Positions 1 to 12,033 of a stretch of 64,000 nt of DNA are shown here, one piece after another. Under the pieces are notes generated by a model. The model worked only from the letters and a program-made list of their open reading frames with translations. It ran no database searches and had not been told where the DNA came from. The stretch is taken from contig WWBZ02000011.1 of assembly GCA_011503125.2 (NCBI GenBank), forward strand, positions 434,001 to 498,000. The letters run 5' to 3'. The stretch is from Botryosphaeria dothidea. Its lineage: Eukaryota > Ascomycota > Dothideomycetes > Botryosphaeriales > Botryosphaeriaceae. A program made the position numbers and the translations under genes. Each line of letters begins with the position of its first letter. Positions within the stretch are counted from its first letter, which is position 1.

Positions 1-1
1 C

Positions 2-417
2 TCATGTGACGTTGACTACAGGCTTTCGTACTCCTCCATAGTTGACGCGTCCTTCTGGGGAGAACAACAATGCTTTAGACTGCCACTCTAAGCTGCGGGA
101 CATCATAGTGTTTGAAGTAACAACTGCAATGTCCAGGTCATCTCTCTATTTTGCTTCACTCTTAAAAGGAAGAGATTCTGCTGACGAACGCCTGACCCGT
201 AGAATCCGCTGCCGCTGCCTGTCAGGTCAGCGATGGCCCCACAGCCGTTGGAGGCCGGTTCGCTATGTTTCAGAGTGAGGCTAAATGCGGGTACGGCATT
301 TCTATGTTGGGTGCTGCGTTCAAGGGAGATGTCACGGATGCTGCAGGCGATGTGAGGGCTTGGAACTGGGCCCAGGGCCGAAATAGTGATGACGAGATGG
401 GCTAGAACGGCTCCCAT
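2..417 (-). CDS. Small secreted protein, two exons
   Basis: I do not recognise the family. The first exon (417-197) starts with a hydrophobic stretch (MGAVLAHLVITISALGP) typical of a signal peptide and continues with a short mature region carrying two Cys and a Gly/Ser stretch. Reading on without splicing gives an unconvincing tail. A 104-bp intron (196-93; donor GTCAGG, acceptor CGCAG) joins in phase to a second exon (92-2) that stays open to a TGA at 4-2 and ends ...RKPVVNVT. The product would be about 103 aa, the size of a small secreted or effector-like protein. The donor is not canonical, so the splice is less certain than the first exon. It lies directly upstream of the window edge and downstream of another secreted protein gene on the same strand. 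Confidence 0.45.
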
Positions 418-794
418 GGCTCAAGTATCTGACATACCATTGCGCTCAAGGATACTAAGGATTCTGCCCCCCACCCCATTTACTTTAGAGTGGAGTAGAA
501 GCAGTCGCCGGAGTAAAAGTGTTTGAAGATTCACCCAAGACCTGCATTAGCAAGCAAAAGCGTAGAAAAAAAAAATATCATGAACACCATGAGTTGCGAC
601 CATCATCTGAGAGGAAGTCCCTTTGTTATTGAGCTACCTTCAAGGCATTTTCAACAAAGAGCACCCAAAACCTACCACCTCCCCTCACTACCACCGCGTC
701 CCCTATCCCTTAAACCCACTCCAAGAAAGCACAAGAAGCCGACCAAGAAATTTTACCATTTTGTATGAGCGACAAAAGAGCAGCGACGACCAGC
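418..794. other. Intergenic spacer between two minus-strand genes
   Basis: It holds the 3' flank of the Q/N-rich gene and the presumed promoter of the small secreted gene. The only pattern is a short A-rich run near 567-578. I see no other coding or RNA feature. Confidence 0.5.
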
Positions 795-2686
795 TTACTT
801 CTGGTCATTGTCCGACTTGCCCTCATCATTATCGTCGTTCGGAGTCCTGTCGGCCGTGTAGGCGTAGTCACCGCACTGTTCGCCCTCGTTAGCATCGCAC
901 GCGCACACGTCACCACGGAAGCACCACTTACCGAGAGGAAGGTCGTGAGGTCGGTGTTGTCGTCGCCCTCGTAGTTGCAGCCGTGCAGCTCACGATCGGA
1001 GTTGCACTCGTAGAACTCGACGTACCAGCCGACCCAGCCGTACCAGTCGAGCGCGCTGCCGCCGCCGAAGCCCACGTCGGTGCCGCTGCCGAACTCGTTG
1101 CCCGAGTCGCTGGAGCCGTCGCCCATCCAGTTGGTGCTGGCAGCCTGGCCGGTCGTCGGGTCGATGGGATCGCTGTTGTCGTCGGAGTCGGAGCCGGAGC
1201 CGGAGCCGGACTGCTGGAGCTGGCTGTTCTGGAGCCCTTGGGAGGGCAGACCCTGGGACGAGGAGGAGGAGCCCTGGTCGTCGGTGGGCAGGCCGGCCTC
1301 CTTCATGAGGCCGATGGGCAGGCTCTTGGGCAGCTGTCTGAGCTGGGCCTGCGAGAGGGGCTTGTTGGGGTTGGGCTTGCCCGGCTGGATCTGCTGGGTC
1401 TGGGGCAGCGCGTTTGAGCTGAACTGCGAGCTGGGCTGCTGCTGGCCCGGCTGCTGCTGCTGCGGGACGGCGTTCTGCTGGAAGCTCTGCGGCGTGCCGC
1501 CCTGCTGGATGTTCTGGCCGAACTGGTTCTGTTGCACGGTCCCCGGCTGGCCGCCCGGCTGGAGCTGGTTGTTGGTGTTCTGCTGCAGGTTCGACCCGAA
1601 CGAGCCCTGCTGGAGGTTCGAGTTCGGCACGAGCTGGTTGGGCTGGGCCTGGGCCTGCTGGACGGGCTGGTTTTGCTGCAGGTTCTGGGGGGCGAGCTGG
1701 TTCGACGGTTGCTGGCCAAGCTGGGCAGCAGGACGGCCCAGAGCCTGAGGTTGGGGTTGGCCGTTCTGCATCAGCTGCGAGTTCTGGCTCGGCGCGAAGT
1801 TGCCCTGCTGCTGCTGCGGCGGCTGGAACTGGTTCGTGTTTGGCTGAGTAGGGCGACCCAAAGCCTGAGCATTGGGGTTCTGGTTCCCCTGCATCTGGTT
1901 CCCCTGCATCTGGTTCGTGTTGAATTGGCCTGAAGCAGGCTGGCCCTGCTGCTGCTGCTGCTGCTGCTGGTTCGGATTGAATTGGCCTTGTTGCTGCGGG
2001 TTGAACTGCTGCGTGTTCGAGCCCGTACCGAGCTGCTGGTTCGGGTTGTACTGCTGAGTGTTCTGGCCTCCCGGGCCGATCTGGCTGCCTTGACTGAATT
2101 GACCGCCGCCGCCAAGCTGGCCTTGCGTGTTGGGGCTGAAGTTCTCCTCGTACTCGCCGGGTACGAAGACGGCCATGTAGATGCCGGAATAGTCACCGTT
2201 GCGGCTACGATCGTCGCAGCCAACGAAGGTGACGTAGACCTGCTCCCAGTCACCCGTGGCCTGCAGACCGGGGTCGAGCTCCGGCACGCGGTTGAACTCG
2301 AGCCATTTGCCGCAGAAATTGAGGCCCTTGGAGACGAGCTGGCGTTCGACACACTGAGAGCGGCCGTAGGCCCAGGAGACGATGGCCTTGTCGCCCTTTG
2401 GAGACCTGTACGATTGAATTAGCCGTGCTTGGTCAAAATAAAGTGTTTGAAAAACTTACGTCTCCACTGCGAGCAAAATGTTGAAACCAGGACCGATGCT
2501 CTGGACAAAAGTCTCCTGTGTCTGGCTTCCTGGCTGCTGCTGCCATTGCTGCTGCTGCAACTGACTGCTGGAGGAAAGCTGCTGTGTTCCCTGCTGTGAC
2601 TGTGCCGGCAAGTTGTTGCTCTGCGGCTTTGGCAGAGCGACAACCCCGGTAGCGACGAGGGACAGAAGAGAAGTAGAAAGCTTCAT
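795..2686 (-). CDS. Secreted glutamine/asparagine-rich protein, three exons
   Basis: This gene encodes a protein of about 593 aa of unknown function that should be exported. Exon 1 (2686-2460) carries a clear signal peptide (MKLSTSLLSLVATGVVALP) followed by a Gln-rich stretch. A 54-bp intron (2459-2406, GTAAGT...ACAG) leads to exon 2 (2405-932). That exon begins with a folded-looking segment with conserved-type Cys and Trp (VSWAYGRSQC, KGLNFCGKWLEF, YVTFVGCDDRS), then about 250 residues rich in Q, N, G and P with repeated LGRP and LQQN-type units, then a Cys/Trp segment (WYVEFYECNSDRELHGC). A second intron (931-876) has GTAAGT, TGCTAAC and ACAG and restores phase into a short acidic tail (875-795). 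The low-complexity middle resembles prion-like or aggregation-prone domains. Wall association is possible but only inferred. A TATA-like element lies about 155 bp upstream of the ATG. Confidence 0.8.
1900..2060 (-). repeat. CAG (polyglutamine) microsatellite tract
   Basis: The plus strand shows a run of about eight CTG triplets near 1948-1970 with further CTG clusters on both sides. Inside the gene this encodes polyglutamine. Triplet runs like this usually vary in length between strains. Confidence 0.85.
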
Positions 2687-4435
2687 GATGCACTAATGAG
2701 TACAACGAAATGTAGTAAGGGAAAATAAAGAGAGTGCGGATAATCCAGCAATCGAAACTCTTTGTGGGAATTCCGACGTCTTGATTATCTGGTTTGAAGG
2801 TGAAGAAGAATCAGCAACCTGCCAGTGGGAGCGGTCGACCTTATATATGAACGCTCTGGAGTACACTTTCTGACCTCTCGCCACCACCTCCTACCTCACC
2901 AATAAAGCTTGTACACGCGGGACAAGCGTTTACTCGCACAGGAGAGAGTTACATTTCAGGATTGCGTCTTCTCGATTAGAGTGTGCAGTACTCGTGTTCG
3001 AAAAATAGCGCTGTACAGCCCAGATCTGTGGGGTCTTCATTCGCCGCTTGCTCCGGTAGCTTCTGCGTAAGTTCGCGGAAGCAGGTGAGGACCCCATCTA
3101 ACCTTCGCGGATACCATGCGGTACACAAGGACAGGACCCGCGGGGAAGGGCTTGCGATGAGGCGATGTACTCACGTAACCGTCTGCTTGTCGTACTCAGT
3201 AGCTTTGCATGTGGGGCGATCGGCGGATGCTCAGGAACCCGAAGTCCCTTTGACCTTGAGGCGATTCAGATGTGGTGAAGCCTATTTTGGGAGTAAGGTT
3301 TGCTGCCTACGTACTGCGGCCACACCTACTTTCCACTCCTCGAAGCTCACGATATTACTGCTGAACACTCAGCTCAGCATGAAAAAGCTTCACGGAAACT
3401 ATGGTAGATGAAAGGTTGAGGACGTTCTAGAGGTGTAGTCTTTGCGGGAGCTCCCACAGCTAAGCAATGTGATTCTAGTGTTAGCTACCGCCGGTAGATC
3501 TCAACCTTTTGTTGGAGACAACCTATACCTACACGAAATATTGACAAAGTACCGTCTGGAAGAAGGACCGGGTGCCGGCCACATTCTATGAAAAGAAGCA
3601 ATGGTCGGTCGTCTGCGGATGACTAAGGGTCGTTCTGGACCCATGCATTAGCACCACCTCGCCCAGACGGGACCCTTCCGAATGAAACACCCGACCAACA
3701 AGATCAACTCAGAGCAGCAGGGTCGTGTAAAAAAGGAAATAGAACAAGCACATCACGATATTAAATAGCCAAGCCTATCCCAAGAACGATCGCTCCGGAC
3801 TGTAACATTCGAGCATGAACCCAGGCATGGAAACTCTTGCTTGGACCAGGTCAAACGCCCGAGGTAAGTTAAAGCCGACTTCGAGCCTCTCATTTCATCG
3901 AGACCCTTCCCTGATTCACCGCCCAGGCGGAGGTGGGGTAACACGCGTAAGGCTGAGCTTACTTAAATTTTCGAAGCAAAAAAGAAAAGTCTGAATCAGA
4001 ATTTCGGACACTTGCAGGTACTTGGTCTGCCAAGAGAACCAGGAACATGCGGCTACTCCAGCACCTTGGCTTCTAAAAGTAACTCGCTCAACGTGACCTG
4101 GAGCTTCTGCCTGGTTGGCTCAACACCGGTGTTCGCGATGCTTCGACTGTATCGCCACCAACAGTCTTGACTTTCGCCAACCAAACTTCGGCAGCACGCA
4201 GGTACGGGAAATTAGCGTTCGGAAGAAACGGATGCCATTTGCGGTACTTTGGGATGGAACTGAATAGAGATGGGATGATTCGATTATGAGTAGTCTGCTT
4301 CGAAAAGACTGAATCAACAACACGGGGATATCATCATGTGAAGAATAGGAAAATCAAAAACCAAAACTAGAACATTACATCATAAGAGGCCTTGTTTCTC
4401 GTGCAATCTTATGGAGGTGCAGATGTCGTGTCGCA
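2687..4435. other. Gene-poor spacer with minus-strand TATA box
   Basis: A TATATAA-type element at 2841-2849 reads on the minus strand and is the likely core promoter of the secreted Q/N-rich gene. The remaining 1.5 kb contains only short open frames without domain-like composition. I see no RNA gene or repeat. Confidence 0.5.
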
Positions 4436-6363
4436 TCACCAGTTGGTGTCTCTTCCTCCGGCTCCGCTGCCGTTATTATGACCATTGTCGGTAGCTCCGT
4501 ACGCGGCACTGGGCTTCGAACGACCAGTGATATCTTGCCAGGTAGCGTTGAAGCGACGACCCGTGCTGGCCAGCAATCCTTCCTCCTCCTCTTCCTCGAG
4601 ATCAGCATCGAGTTGAGCTACATCGAGGTGCGGCGTGCGGAACAGCATCGTGATGAATACGATGAGATAGACGGCTGAGGAGTATTAGCAACCAAGCACA
4701 AGGCAAACGGACAATCACCTTCGCGATTGACGATCGGGACTCACCAAGGAATGCAAATTGGGCCCAGAAGTCGACCACGCCGAAGAATGGGAAATTCACC
4801 GTCACGCGATTGATGAACGTAGTAACAACACTGGGGGTGCAGATGTCTTTCGCAACAGGGTTCTCTGCAAGCTCAGTGCAGGGCTTAATGGCGCTCTTAT
4901 GTTCAGAGCAATCCGGCTGCTCGCCGGGATGACGCGTAGGACGGTCGCAATAAGTTTGAGGGCCAAACGTGGCGTATTGGGGCGCAATAACCATGGCAAC
5001 CGAATAGTTGATGGCCAAAACCATCAGCGTGAGCAGCACTGTCGCCAGAAGTAGAGCCTGAGGACTCGTGTGGCCCTTCCTGATCCGGAAAATGGTAATC
5101 CAGAGGAACCGGATGCCGACGGTTGCGATGCCAACGACCGATGAGGAAAACAGGAAGAGGACCAGGAGAAGGAAAATGATATAGTCGATGGGGAAGACCT
5201 TGGAGGACTGGACAAAGATCCAGTTGACAGGCTGGAAAATGTTGATGTGGCCGAGCACATAACCGCAGCCCGCCTTGCAGATGGAGTTCTTTGCTTTGTC
5301 GATGCCCGTGATGAGCATGGAGACGAAGATAAGAAGAGCAAAAATCATCAAGATTATGCCACCGAGAAGCTTGATGGGCCTGAAGATAGCCTCGATTTTG
5401 ATCCACGTCTTCATCAGCCAACCTTTCTCCTCTCCACTGGCTTCGGCAGCAAGGCGCTCGCGCCTGATCAGAGTCCGCTCTTCGCGCACCAGTGCCTCGA
5501 GCTCACGGCGATCTCGGGCATCAAGGCCTTCAGCGCGCCCCTCGTTGCGGCGGTCGAGTTGCCGCTGGCGCTCACGGTTGTTTTCGAGCTGTGCAGCAGT
5601 GTTCTCGGCCAAAGTCGGCGCAGAGATAGAGGGCGCGGACTTGATCATGGCAGCAGGAAGGAGGGCCAAGCCGGCAGCAGTGTAGAGGAGGTAGATGAGC
5701 GTTCCGATAGTGATCAGTAACCCCAGAGCAAAGGTCAAAGCTCGCTCACCATCTGCGCGCTGCGTTAGCGCCATCCAAAACAAAACAAAATCAACGGGCG
5801 AACTCACGGTTCTCGGCCAAAAGGTTCTTAAAGTAGTCTAGGTCTAAATGCTTGTGCTTTGTGCTCTTTGCGACAGGTACGAAAAAGCCGACCAGGAACA
5901 GGATGACGACCAGGATCACGAAGGCGATAGTATACTTCAGAGCGCCCCACAGGCGGGACCCAATGGTTTGCGTGCCATCCTCTTCTGCGCCTTCGTCGTA
6001 CTCCTCGTAAAAGAAGTAGGTGAAGGGTACGATCAGAAGACACAGGAGGGCATCCAGGGAGTACAGAGTATAGTATACGATCTTCAGAGTGTAAACAATG
6101 TCGTCGACTTTATCCGGAGTAGCCCAGTCTTTGCGGCGGCCTTCCTTGGAGACGTTGGTGGAGGACACAAGCGCAATGTCGACGGGCATGAGCAGAATGG
6201 TGGCCCACAGAGCGCTCACAGTGAAGATGCATACTGCGGTCACGGAGGCAGCGCGCTCGCGAGGAGTTTGGTAGATGTAAACGAAGACGGCGGCGATGGC
6301 CAACAGGATTACGATGGCGACGGCGTATGCGACCCAGATCAAGCTTGTCTGGATGAGCGCCAT
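4436..6363 (-). CDS. LMBD1-like probable lysosomal/vacuolar cobalamin transporter
   Basis: This is a polytopic membrane protein of the LMBR1/LMBD1 family. In animals LMBD1 helps export cobalamin from lysosomes; the fungal role is inferred by family. Three exons fit exactly: 6363-5808, 5752-4745 and 4674-4436, separated by introns with GTGAGT donors and CAG acceptors, giving 600 aa. Visible features are an N-terminal set of membrane segments ([19 protein letters not shown]), a cytoplasmic Arg/Glu-rich coiled-coil loop ([13 protein letters not shown]), the conserved block around [17 protein letters not shown], later membrane segments, and a hydrophilic C-tail ending GGRDTNW. Splicing across exon 2/3 recreates the last membrane helix ([14 protein letters not shown]). 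The gene is divergent from CFT1, with 327 bp between the two ATGs. Confidence 0.9.
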
Positions 6364-6690
6364 GGCGATGGGAAAGCGTCTTCGAGCGACGCAGGAAACG
6401 GAGGATTGGACAGTAGTTTGAGAGGATGGGAAGCAGAGAAAAATGGAGAGAGTTGGGTTGGACAGGCGATGGCTCCGGGCAGCGGGGGTCAAGCTTGCTG
6501 GAGCTGCCTCACCATGACGTGGGCGCGTGCGCCGGCGCCGACGGCGATCCGCATTGTCCCTGCAGTCCTCGGCTTGGCGTGTCGTGCACTTCGCAACCAC
6601 ACCATCTGCCACCTGCCATTCCTCAACCAACAGCTCCCATTGCCCGGCGCACCATGCTTGCGCGCCTCCTGCGCCTCTCCCACCAACGCC
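6364..6690. promoter_or_regulatory. Shared divergent promoter region LMBD1-like / CFT1
   Basis: Only 327 bp separate the two start codons, so both core promoters and 5' UTRs must lie here. I see no canonical TATA box. The sequence is GC-rich, as in housekeeping promoters. An open frame runs through it into CFT1, but the family alignment places the start at the ATG of [10 protein letters not shown]. Confidence 0.55.
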
Positions 6691-9600
6691 ATGCAGGTCT
6701 ACACTGAGCTCACCCCGCCCACCGCCGTCAACGATGCCGTCAGCCTTGCATTCCTGGGCCCGAGGGCCCACAACCTCGTCGTCGCAAAGACGTCGCTCCT
6801 CCAAATCTTTGAGCTGAAATCGATCGTCACCGAGGCCAATCAATCCGCGAAAGATGGTCCGCAGCCTGCCCTTTCCGCCGACGACCCCGCCGAGCCCGCC
6901 GACATCTTTGTCCAGCGCACCGAACACACGTCCAAGCTTGTCCTAGTCGCCGAGTACCCGCTCGAGGGTACCATACTTTCGCTCGCCCGCATCAAGGCCC
7001 TGGATACCAAGTCTGGCGGAGATGCTCTGCTCATCGCTTTCCGCGATGCAAAGATGAGCTTGGTCGAGTGGGATCCTACCGCCCATGCCCTTTCGACAAT
7101 CTCCATACATTACTACGAGGGTGAGGAGTTGCAAGGAGCTCCCTGGGACGCCGAACTGGGGCATTACCACAACTTCTTAGCTGCCGATCCAAGCAGCAGA
7201 TGTGCAGCCCTCAAGTTCGGCGCAAGACACCTGGCCATTCTGCCTTTTCGCCAGGTTGGCGATGACCTGGTTGAGGGAGACGACTACGATCCGGACTTCG
7301 ATGAACCGGTGGATGCTCCCGCTGCCAAGGAGAAGGTCACTAACGGCGACGTTCCACAAACTCCCTACAAGTCTTCCTTTGCGCTTTCATTGCCACAGAT
7401 CGATCCTACCTTGACCCACCCTGTTCATCTCGACTTTCTTCATGAGTATCGCGAACCTACCTTCGGTATTATTTCCGCGAACAAGGCCACCGCTGCCTCT
7501 CTACTCTACGAGCGCCGCGACATCCTGACTTACACCGTCTTCACCTTGGATTTAGAAGAAAAGGCGTCTACAGCACTGTTATCTGTCACTGGAATTCCCT
7601 ATGATACTCATAAGGTTATCCCATTGCCTCTACCTGTGGGCGGTGCCTTACTTCTCGGCTCCAATCAATTCATTCATGTCGACCAGGCTGGAAAGACAAG
7701 TGCCGTCGCTGTCAACGATTTTGCCAAGCAGTGTTCGTCATTCCCCATGTCCGACCAGTCGGACCTGGGGATGCGCTTGGAAGACGCCACGGTCGAGCTG
7801 CTGTCATCAGAAAACGGTGATCTGCTCGTCGTTCTCAAGGACGGCAGTCTGGCAGTCGTCAGCTTCAAGCTCGACGGGCGGTCAGTCTCTGGCTTGTCCA
7901 TTCGGAGAGTTTCCGAGGACAAGGGCGGCTCAGTCATCTCAACAACTGCTTCTTGCGCCACTAGCTTGGGACGTAATAGGATGTTCATCGGTAGTGAAGA
8001 TGGAGACTCCGTTCTTCTTGGATGGACGAAGAAGACAGCGCAGCTGTCTAGGAAGCGATCCCACGCCGAAATGCTTGCAGATGATGCGGAGTTGTCCTTC
8101 GATGAAGAGGATCTGGAGGATGACGATGACTTGTATGGTGACGGTCCCTCCGCCGCCAAAGCAGCGTCGGCTTCGTCAGAAGCTAGTGATCCCAGCAACT
8201 ATACTTTCAGGATCCACGATAACATGCCAAGCTTGGCACCAATCAAGGACATGGCACTGGCTGGCCACAAGGTAACAGATGCTACTGTTGGTGCTGTAGA
8301 GAAGACGGCGGATCAACTCGACTTGGTTGCTTCGATAGGACGTGGTAAGGCAGGAGGTCTTGCCATCATGAGACGAGAAATCGATCCTGTCGTCCTTCGC
8401 AAGGGAGAGTTCTCTAACGCCCGAGCCGTCTGGTCGGTCCATGCTAAGAAGCCTGCCCCGAAAGGCATGGCCGCGGCAGGACCTCAGGATGCAGAAGCAA
8501 AGCTCGCAGCAGACGTTGATTACGACCAGTTTTTGATCGTATCGAGATCAAACAACGACGGTGGCGAGGAATCTGCTGTCTTCAACATCACAGCTACCGG
8601 CTTTGAAGAGACCAGCAAAGGCGACTTTGAACGTGAAGATGCTGCAACAATAAACGTGGGGACCATCGCGGGCGGCACTCGGATAGTCCAAGTTCTGAGA
8701 GCTGAGATCCGTAGTTACGATTCTGGTAAGTGCAAGTTTTGTTTCATATCCTTTCTGGCTGCCATCGTGCTAGATATACTACCCGCCATCTATGAGGAAC
8801 TCATAGCAGCAATATCTGTAGTGGGATCCCAAGGATACTTGCGGCTGCCCATACCCTGCTCGGCAACGAAGCTGCATGATGCTCGCTGGCCCAGGGTACT
8901 CTTCGGGGCTCGCAGAACCGTTGAGCCATTTGTGTGGAAGTCAAAAGGGCAAGATCGGACTGCAACAGTTTCCACAGATCATGTGCTTAGATCAATACAA
9001 GATTTCCATTCCACCCTCCTCACTGCCCTCAACGCCGTGCCCAAGCAATGTTTGCCATGTATTGCGTTCATAAAGGACACCATATACTGACGTTGACTGC
9101 TTACAGAACTCGGCCTCGACCAGATTCTCCCTATGGAAGACGAGAATGGTTCCGAACTCCGTATCATTAGTGCCAGTTTTGCGGACCCTTACATTCTTGT
9201 GACACGAGACGACTCCAGTGTCATCTTCCTTCAAGCAGATGCGAACGGAGAAATAGAAGAAATTGACCGAGGCGATGCCTTGTTGTCCACCAAGTGGCTT
9301 TCAGGATGCATCCATCAATCGCCATCCACCGGCGACAATGCACTTGCTTATCTGCTGAGTGCCGAGGGTGGTCTACACGTAAGTGTGTTTCCATAAGAGA
9401 ACTAGAGATGTTTCTGATCGACGTACAGATTTTCGAACTACCAGATGTCTCGAAACCAATTTATGTTGCTGCGAGCCTTGGATTCCTACCACCTACTCTC
9501 ACTGCCGACTTCACCCCTCGAAGGTCATCTTCAAAGGCTACTTTAACCGAAATCCTTGTAGCTGAACTCGGCGACTCCACCTTCAAGTCACCCTACCTCA

Positions 9601-11686
9601 TTGTAGGTCTACTTTCCATAACATTCTGTCCAGTAATTAACTTCCCTAGGTTCGCACTTCTTCCAACGACTCAGTCATATACCAACCTTACCACTTCCCC
9701 GTCCACGAAATTGTGAAGCCTTTCGTAGAGAGCCTGCGGTGGCATAAAGTATCTCAACCCCATCTTCCCGAGTTCAGCGAAGAGCCTGCCTTGGAGTTAG
9801 AAGATGTTGGTATTGGCAGGGAAAACATCCTGACAGCCGTCACCAACATTGGAGGATACAGCGCTGTTTTCATGGCAGGGAATTCCCCTAGTTTCATCTT
9901 AAAGGAGTCTTCAAGCCTTCCAAGGGTGCTCAAGATGAGAACCAAGGCGGTCAAAAACTTGAGCAGCTTTCACACTGCAGAGTGTGATCGTGGTTTTGCC
10001 TACATCAATTCCGACGTATGTACCCGCGAATTTTCTTCATAGTCATGACCAAATCCACTGATCCTTCTCATAGGGAAACTTGCGAGTCTGCCAGTTGCCT
10101 CGGGGTTTCCGTTATGGCGACGTCGGCTGGGCTGTCAAGAAGGTTTCAATGGGCCAAGACGTGCAGGTCATGTGCTATCATCCACCGAAAGACGTGTTTG
10201 TCCTTGGCGTAGGAGACAGCAAACCTTTTACGCTGCCGGAGGATGAGCATCATCACGAATGGCTCGAAGAGAGTAAGTTCCGCCTCCGCTCAATGTGTGG
10301 AATGCTGCTAATTCTCATCCAACTAGACATCTCTTTCAAGCCTATGGTAGAACACGGCATGATCAAGGTTCTTGATGCCCAGAGCATGGCTGTCATCGAT
10401 ACGTATGTTGACAAATCAAATCATCTCGACGAACATGAACTTGACGTTTCTCCCACAGACACGAGCTCGAGGCTTTCGAAGTTGTCCTCACCATAAAAGT
10501 ATTGAATCTCGAGGTATCGGAGAACACGCACGAACGGAAGCAGTTGATCGCCATTGGTACCGGCTTCATTCGTGGTGAAGACCTGCCGTCTCGGGGTTGT
10601 ATCTACGTCTTTGAGGTCATCAACGTCGTTCCCGAGCCCAGTCGCCCAGAAACCAACCGCAAGCTGAAGCTCATCGCCAGAGAAGAAGTCAGAGGCTCTG
10701 TCACAGCCATTACTGATGTTGGTAGCCAAGGTTTCCTGCTGATGGCACAGGGTCAGAAGTGCATGGTAAGAGGCTTGAAGGAGGACGGCACGCTGTTGCC
10801 CGTTGCTTTCATGGATATGCAATGTTACGTGACAGTGGCAAAGGAGCTTAACGGATCGGGTATGCTTTTGATGGGCGATGCGGCAAAGGGGGCCTGGTTC
10901 GTGGGCTACACGGTAAGACAAATTCGCCCTTCCTGCTTGAAAACACTTGATACTAATTCCTCTTCAGGAGGACCCCTACAAGATGATTCTCTTCGGCAAG
11001 AGCCGCTCGAAGATGGAGGTCATGGCAGCGGAATTCCTGCCGCATGAGAAGCAGCTCTACCTCATGGTCGCCGACGGAGATTGCAACCTGCACGTCCTCC
11101 AATACGACCCAGAGCGTAAGTCCACCCCCCAATCCTCCTCGAAGCCCAACCTATCTCTGACACTCGAACAGACCCCAAATCCCTGTCCGGCCAACGGCTC
11201 CTCCACAAATCAACCTTCCACACAGGGCACTTCACCACCACCATGACCCTCCTCCCCTCCTCCCTGTCCCCTACCGTCTCCCCTTCCGCCGCCGACGACC
11301 CGGCCTCTCCCTCCCCCGACCAGGACGCCATGGACATCGACCCGGCGCCCGCCGGCACCGTCCAGCACGTCCTCCTGACCTCCCAGACCGGCTCGCTCGC
11401 CCTGCTCACCCCGCTCTCCGAGCAGCAGTACCGCCGCCTCGGCGCCCTGCAGACCTACCTCGTCGGCGCGCTCGAGCACTGGTGCGGCCTCAATCCGCGC
11501 GCCTATCGCGCCGTCGAGAGCGAGGGGTTCGGGTCGAGGGGCGTGGTTGATGGCGGGTTGTTGGCGAGGTGGAGCGAGTTGGGGAGTCAGAGGAGGGCCG
11601 AGGGCGCGGCGAAGGTTGGCGTGGAGGAGTGGGTTGTTAGGAGCGATTTGGAGTTTGTTGGGGGTGCGGGGTTGGGGTATTTGTGA
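6691..11686 (+). CDS. CFT1: mRNA cleavage and polyadenylation factor subunit CFT1 (CPSF160)
   Basis: CFT1 is the large beta-propeller subunit of the cleavage and polyadenylation factor, which binds the AAUAAA region and scaffolds 3'-end formation in the nucleus. Nine exons splice in phase to 1412 aa, close to the family's usual length: 6691-8725, 9107-9378, 9429-9602, 9650-10015, 10074-10272, 10327-10402, 10459-10912, 10968-11115, 11172-11686. Recognisable parts are the N-terminal [13 protein letters not shown], propeller blades such as [23 protein letters not shown] strands, an acidic insertion ([17 protein letters not shown]) and the C-terminal CPSF-A block ([37 protein letters not shown]). 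Intron 1 is 381 bp against about 50 bp for the others. The last exon carries a Pro/Ser/Asp-rich insertion. Confidence 0.93.
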
Positions 11687-12033
11687 GTTGGGGCGCAGTG
11701 AGATGGAATCGAAGATGCGCGAGGAATGGTGTGATGCAGTGTGGCGGAAGTGGAGGAGTGGGTCATTTCTTTACAACTTAACTCTTATGGTTCAGCATAA
11801 AAAGGCAAACCAAGATATGATTATGGAACGATCTTGCTCGCAGTAAGGGGAACGTTGATTGTTCAGAAAAGGACTGCGATTGCGCCTGCTAGAACTGATA
11901 TTCGGGCATTTGGGCAGTTACGTCCGTTGGCGCTATTCCACTGCTTCTTAAACCACACACCTCATAACCTTCACAACAACTCCCACCATCCGCAACCCGC
12001 AACCAGAGCACAGAACTCCTTCTCGCCACCATA
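11687..12033. other. Intergenic spacer CFT1 to secreted heptad gene
   Basis: It contains the 3' end of CFT1 and a pyrimidine/ACAACAAC-rich leader just before the ATG at 12034. I see nothing else. Confidence 0.5.

Noticed and set aside
930..945. Single-base frameshift in the Q/N-rich secreted gene
   Set aside because: A canonical 56-bp intron with correct phase explains the change of frame without an error. The frameshift is kept only as the alternative in the findings.
1080..2422. Several long plus-strand open frames rich in Trp, Cys or Leu
   Set aside because: They are antisense shadows of the CAG/CAA-rich secreted protein gene.
2983..3411. 142-codon plus-strand open frame
   Set aside because: It has no domain-like pattern, poor codon character and no conserved-looking segment.
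5848..6690. Upstream extension of the CFT1 reading frame by 280 residues
   Set aside because: The extension overlaps the LMBD1-like exon antisense. The family start is [10 protein letters not shown] at 6691.
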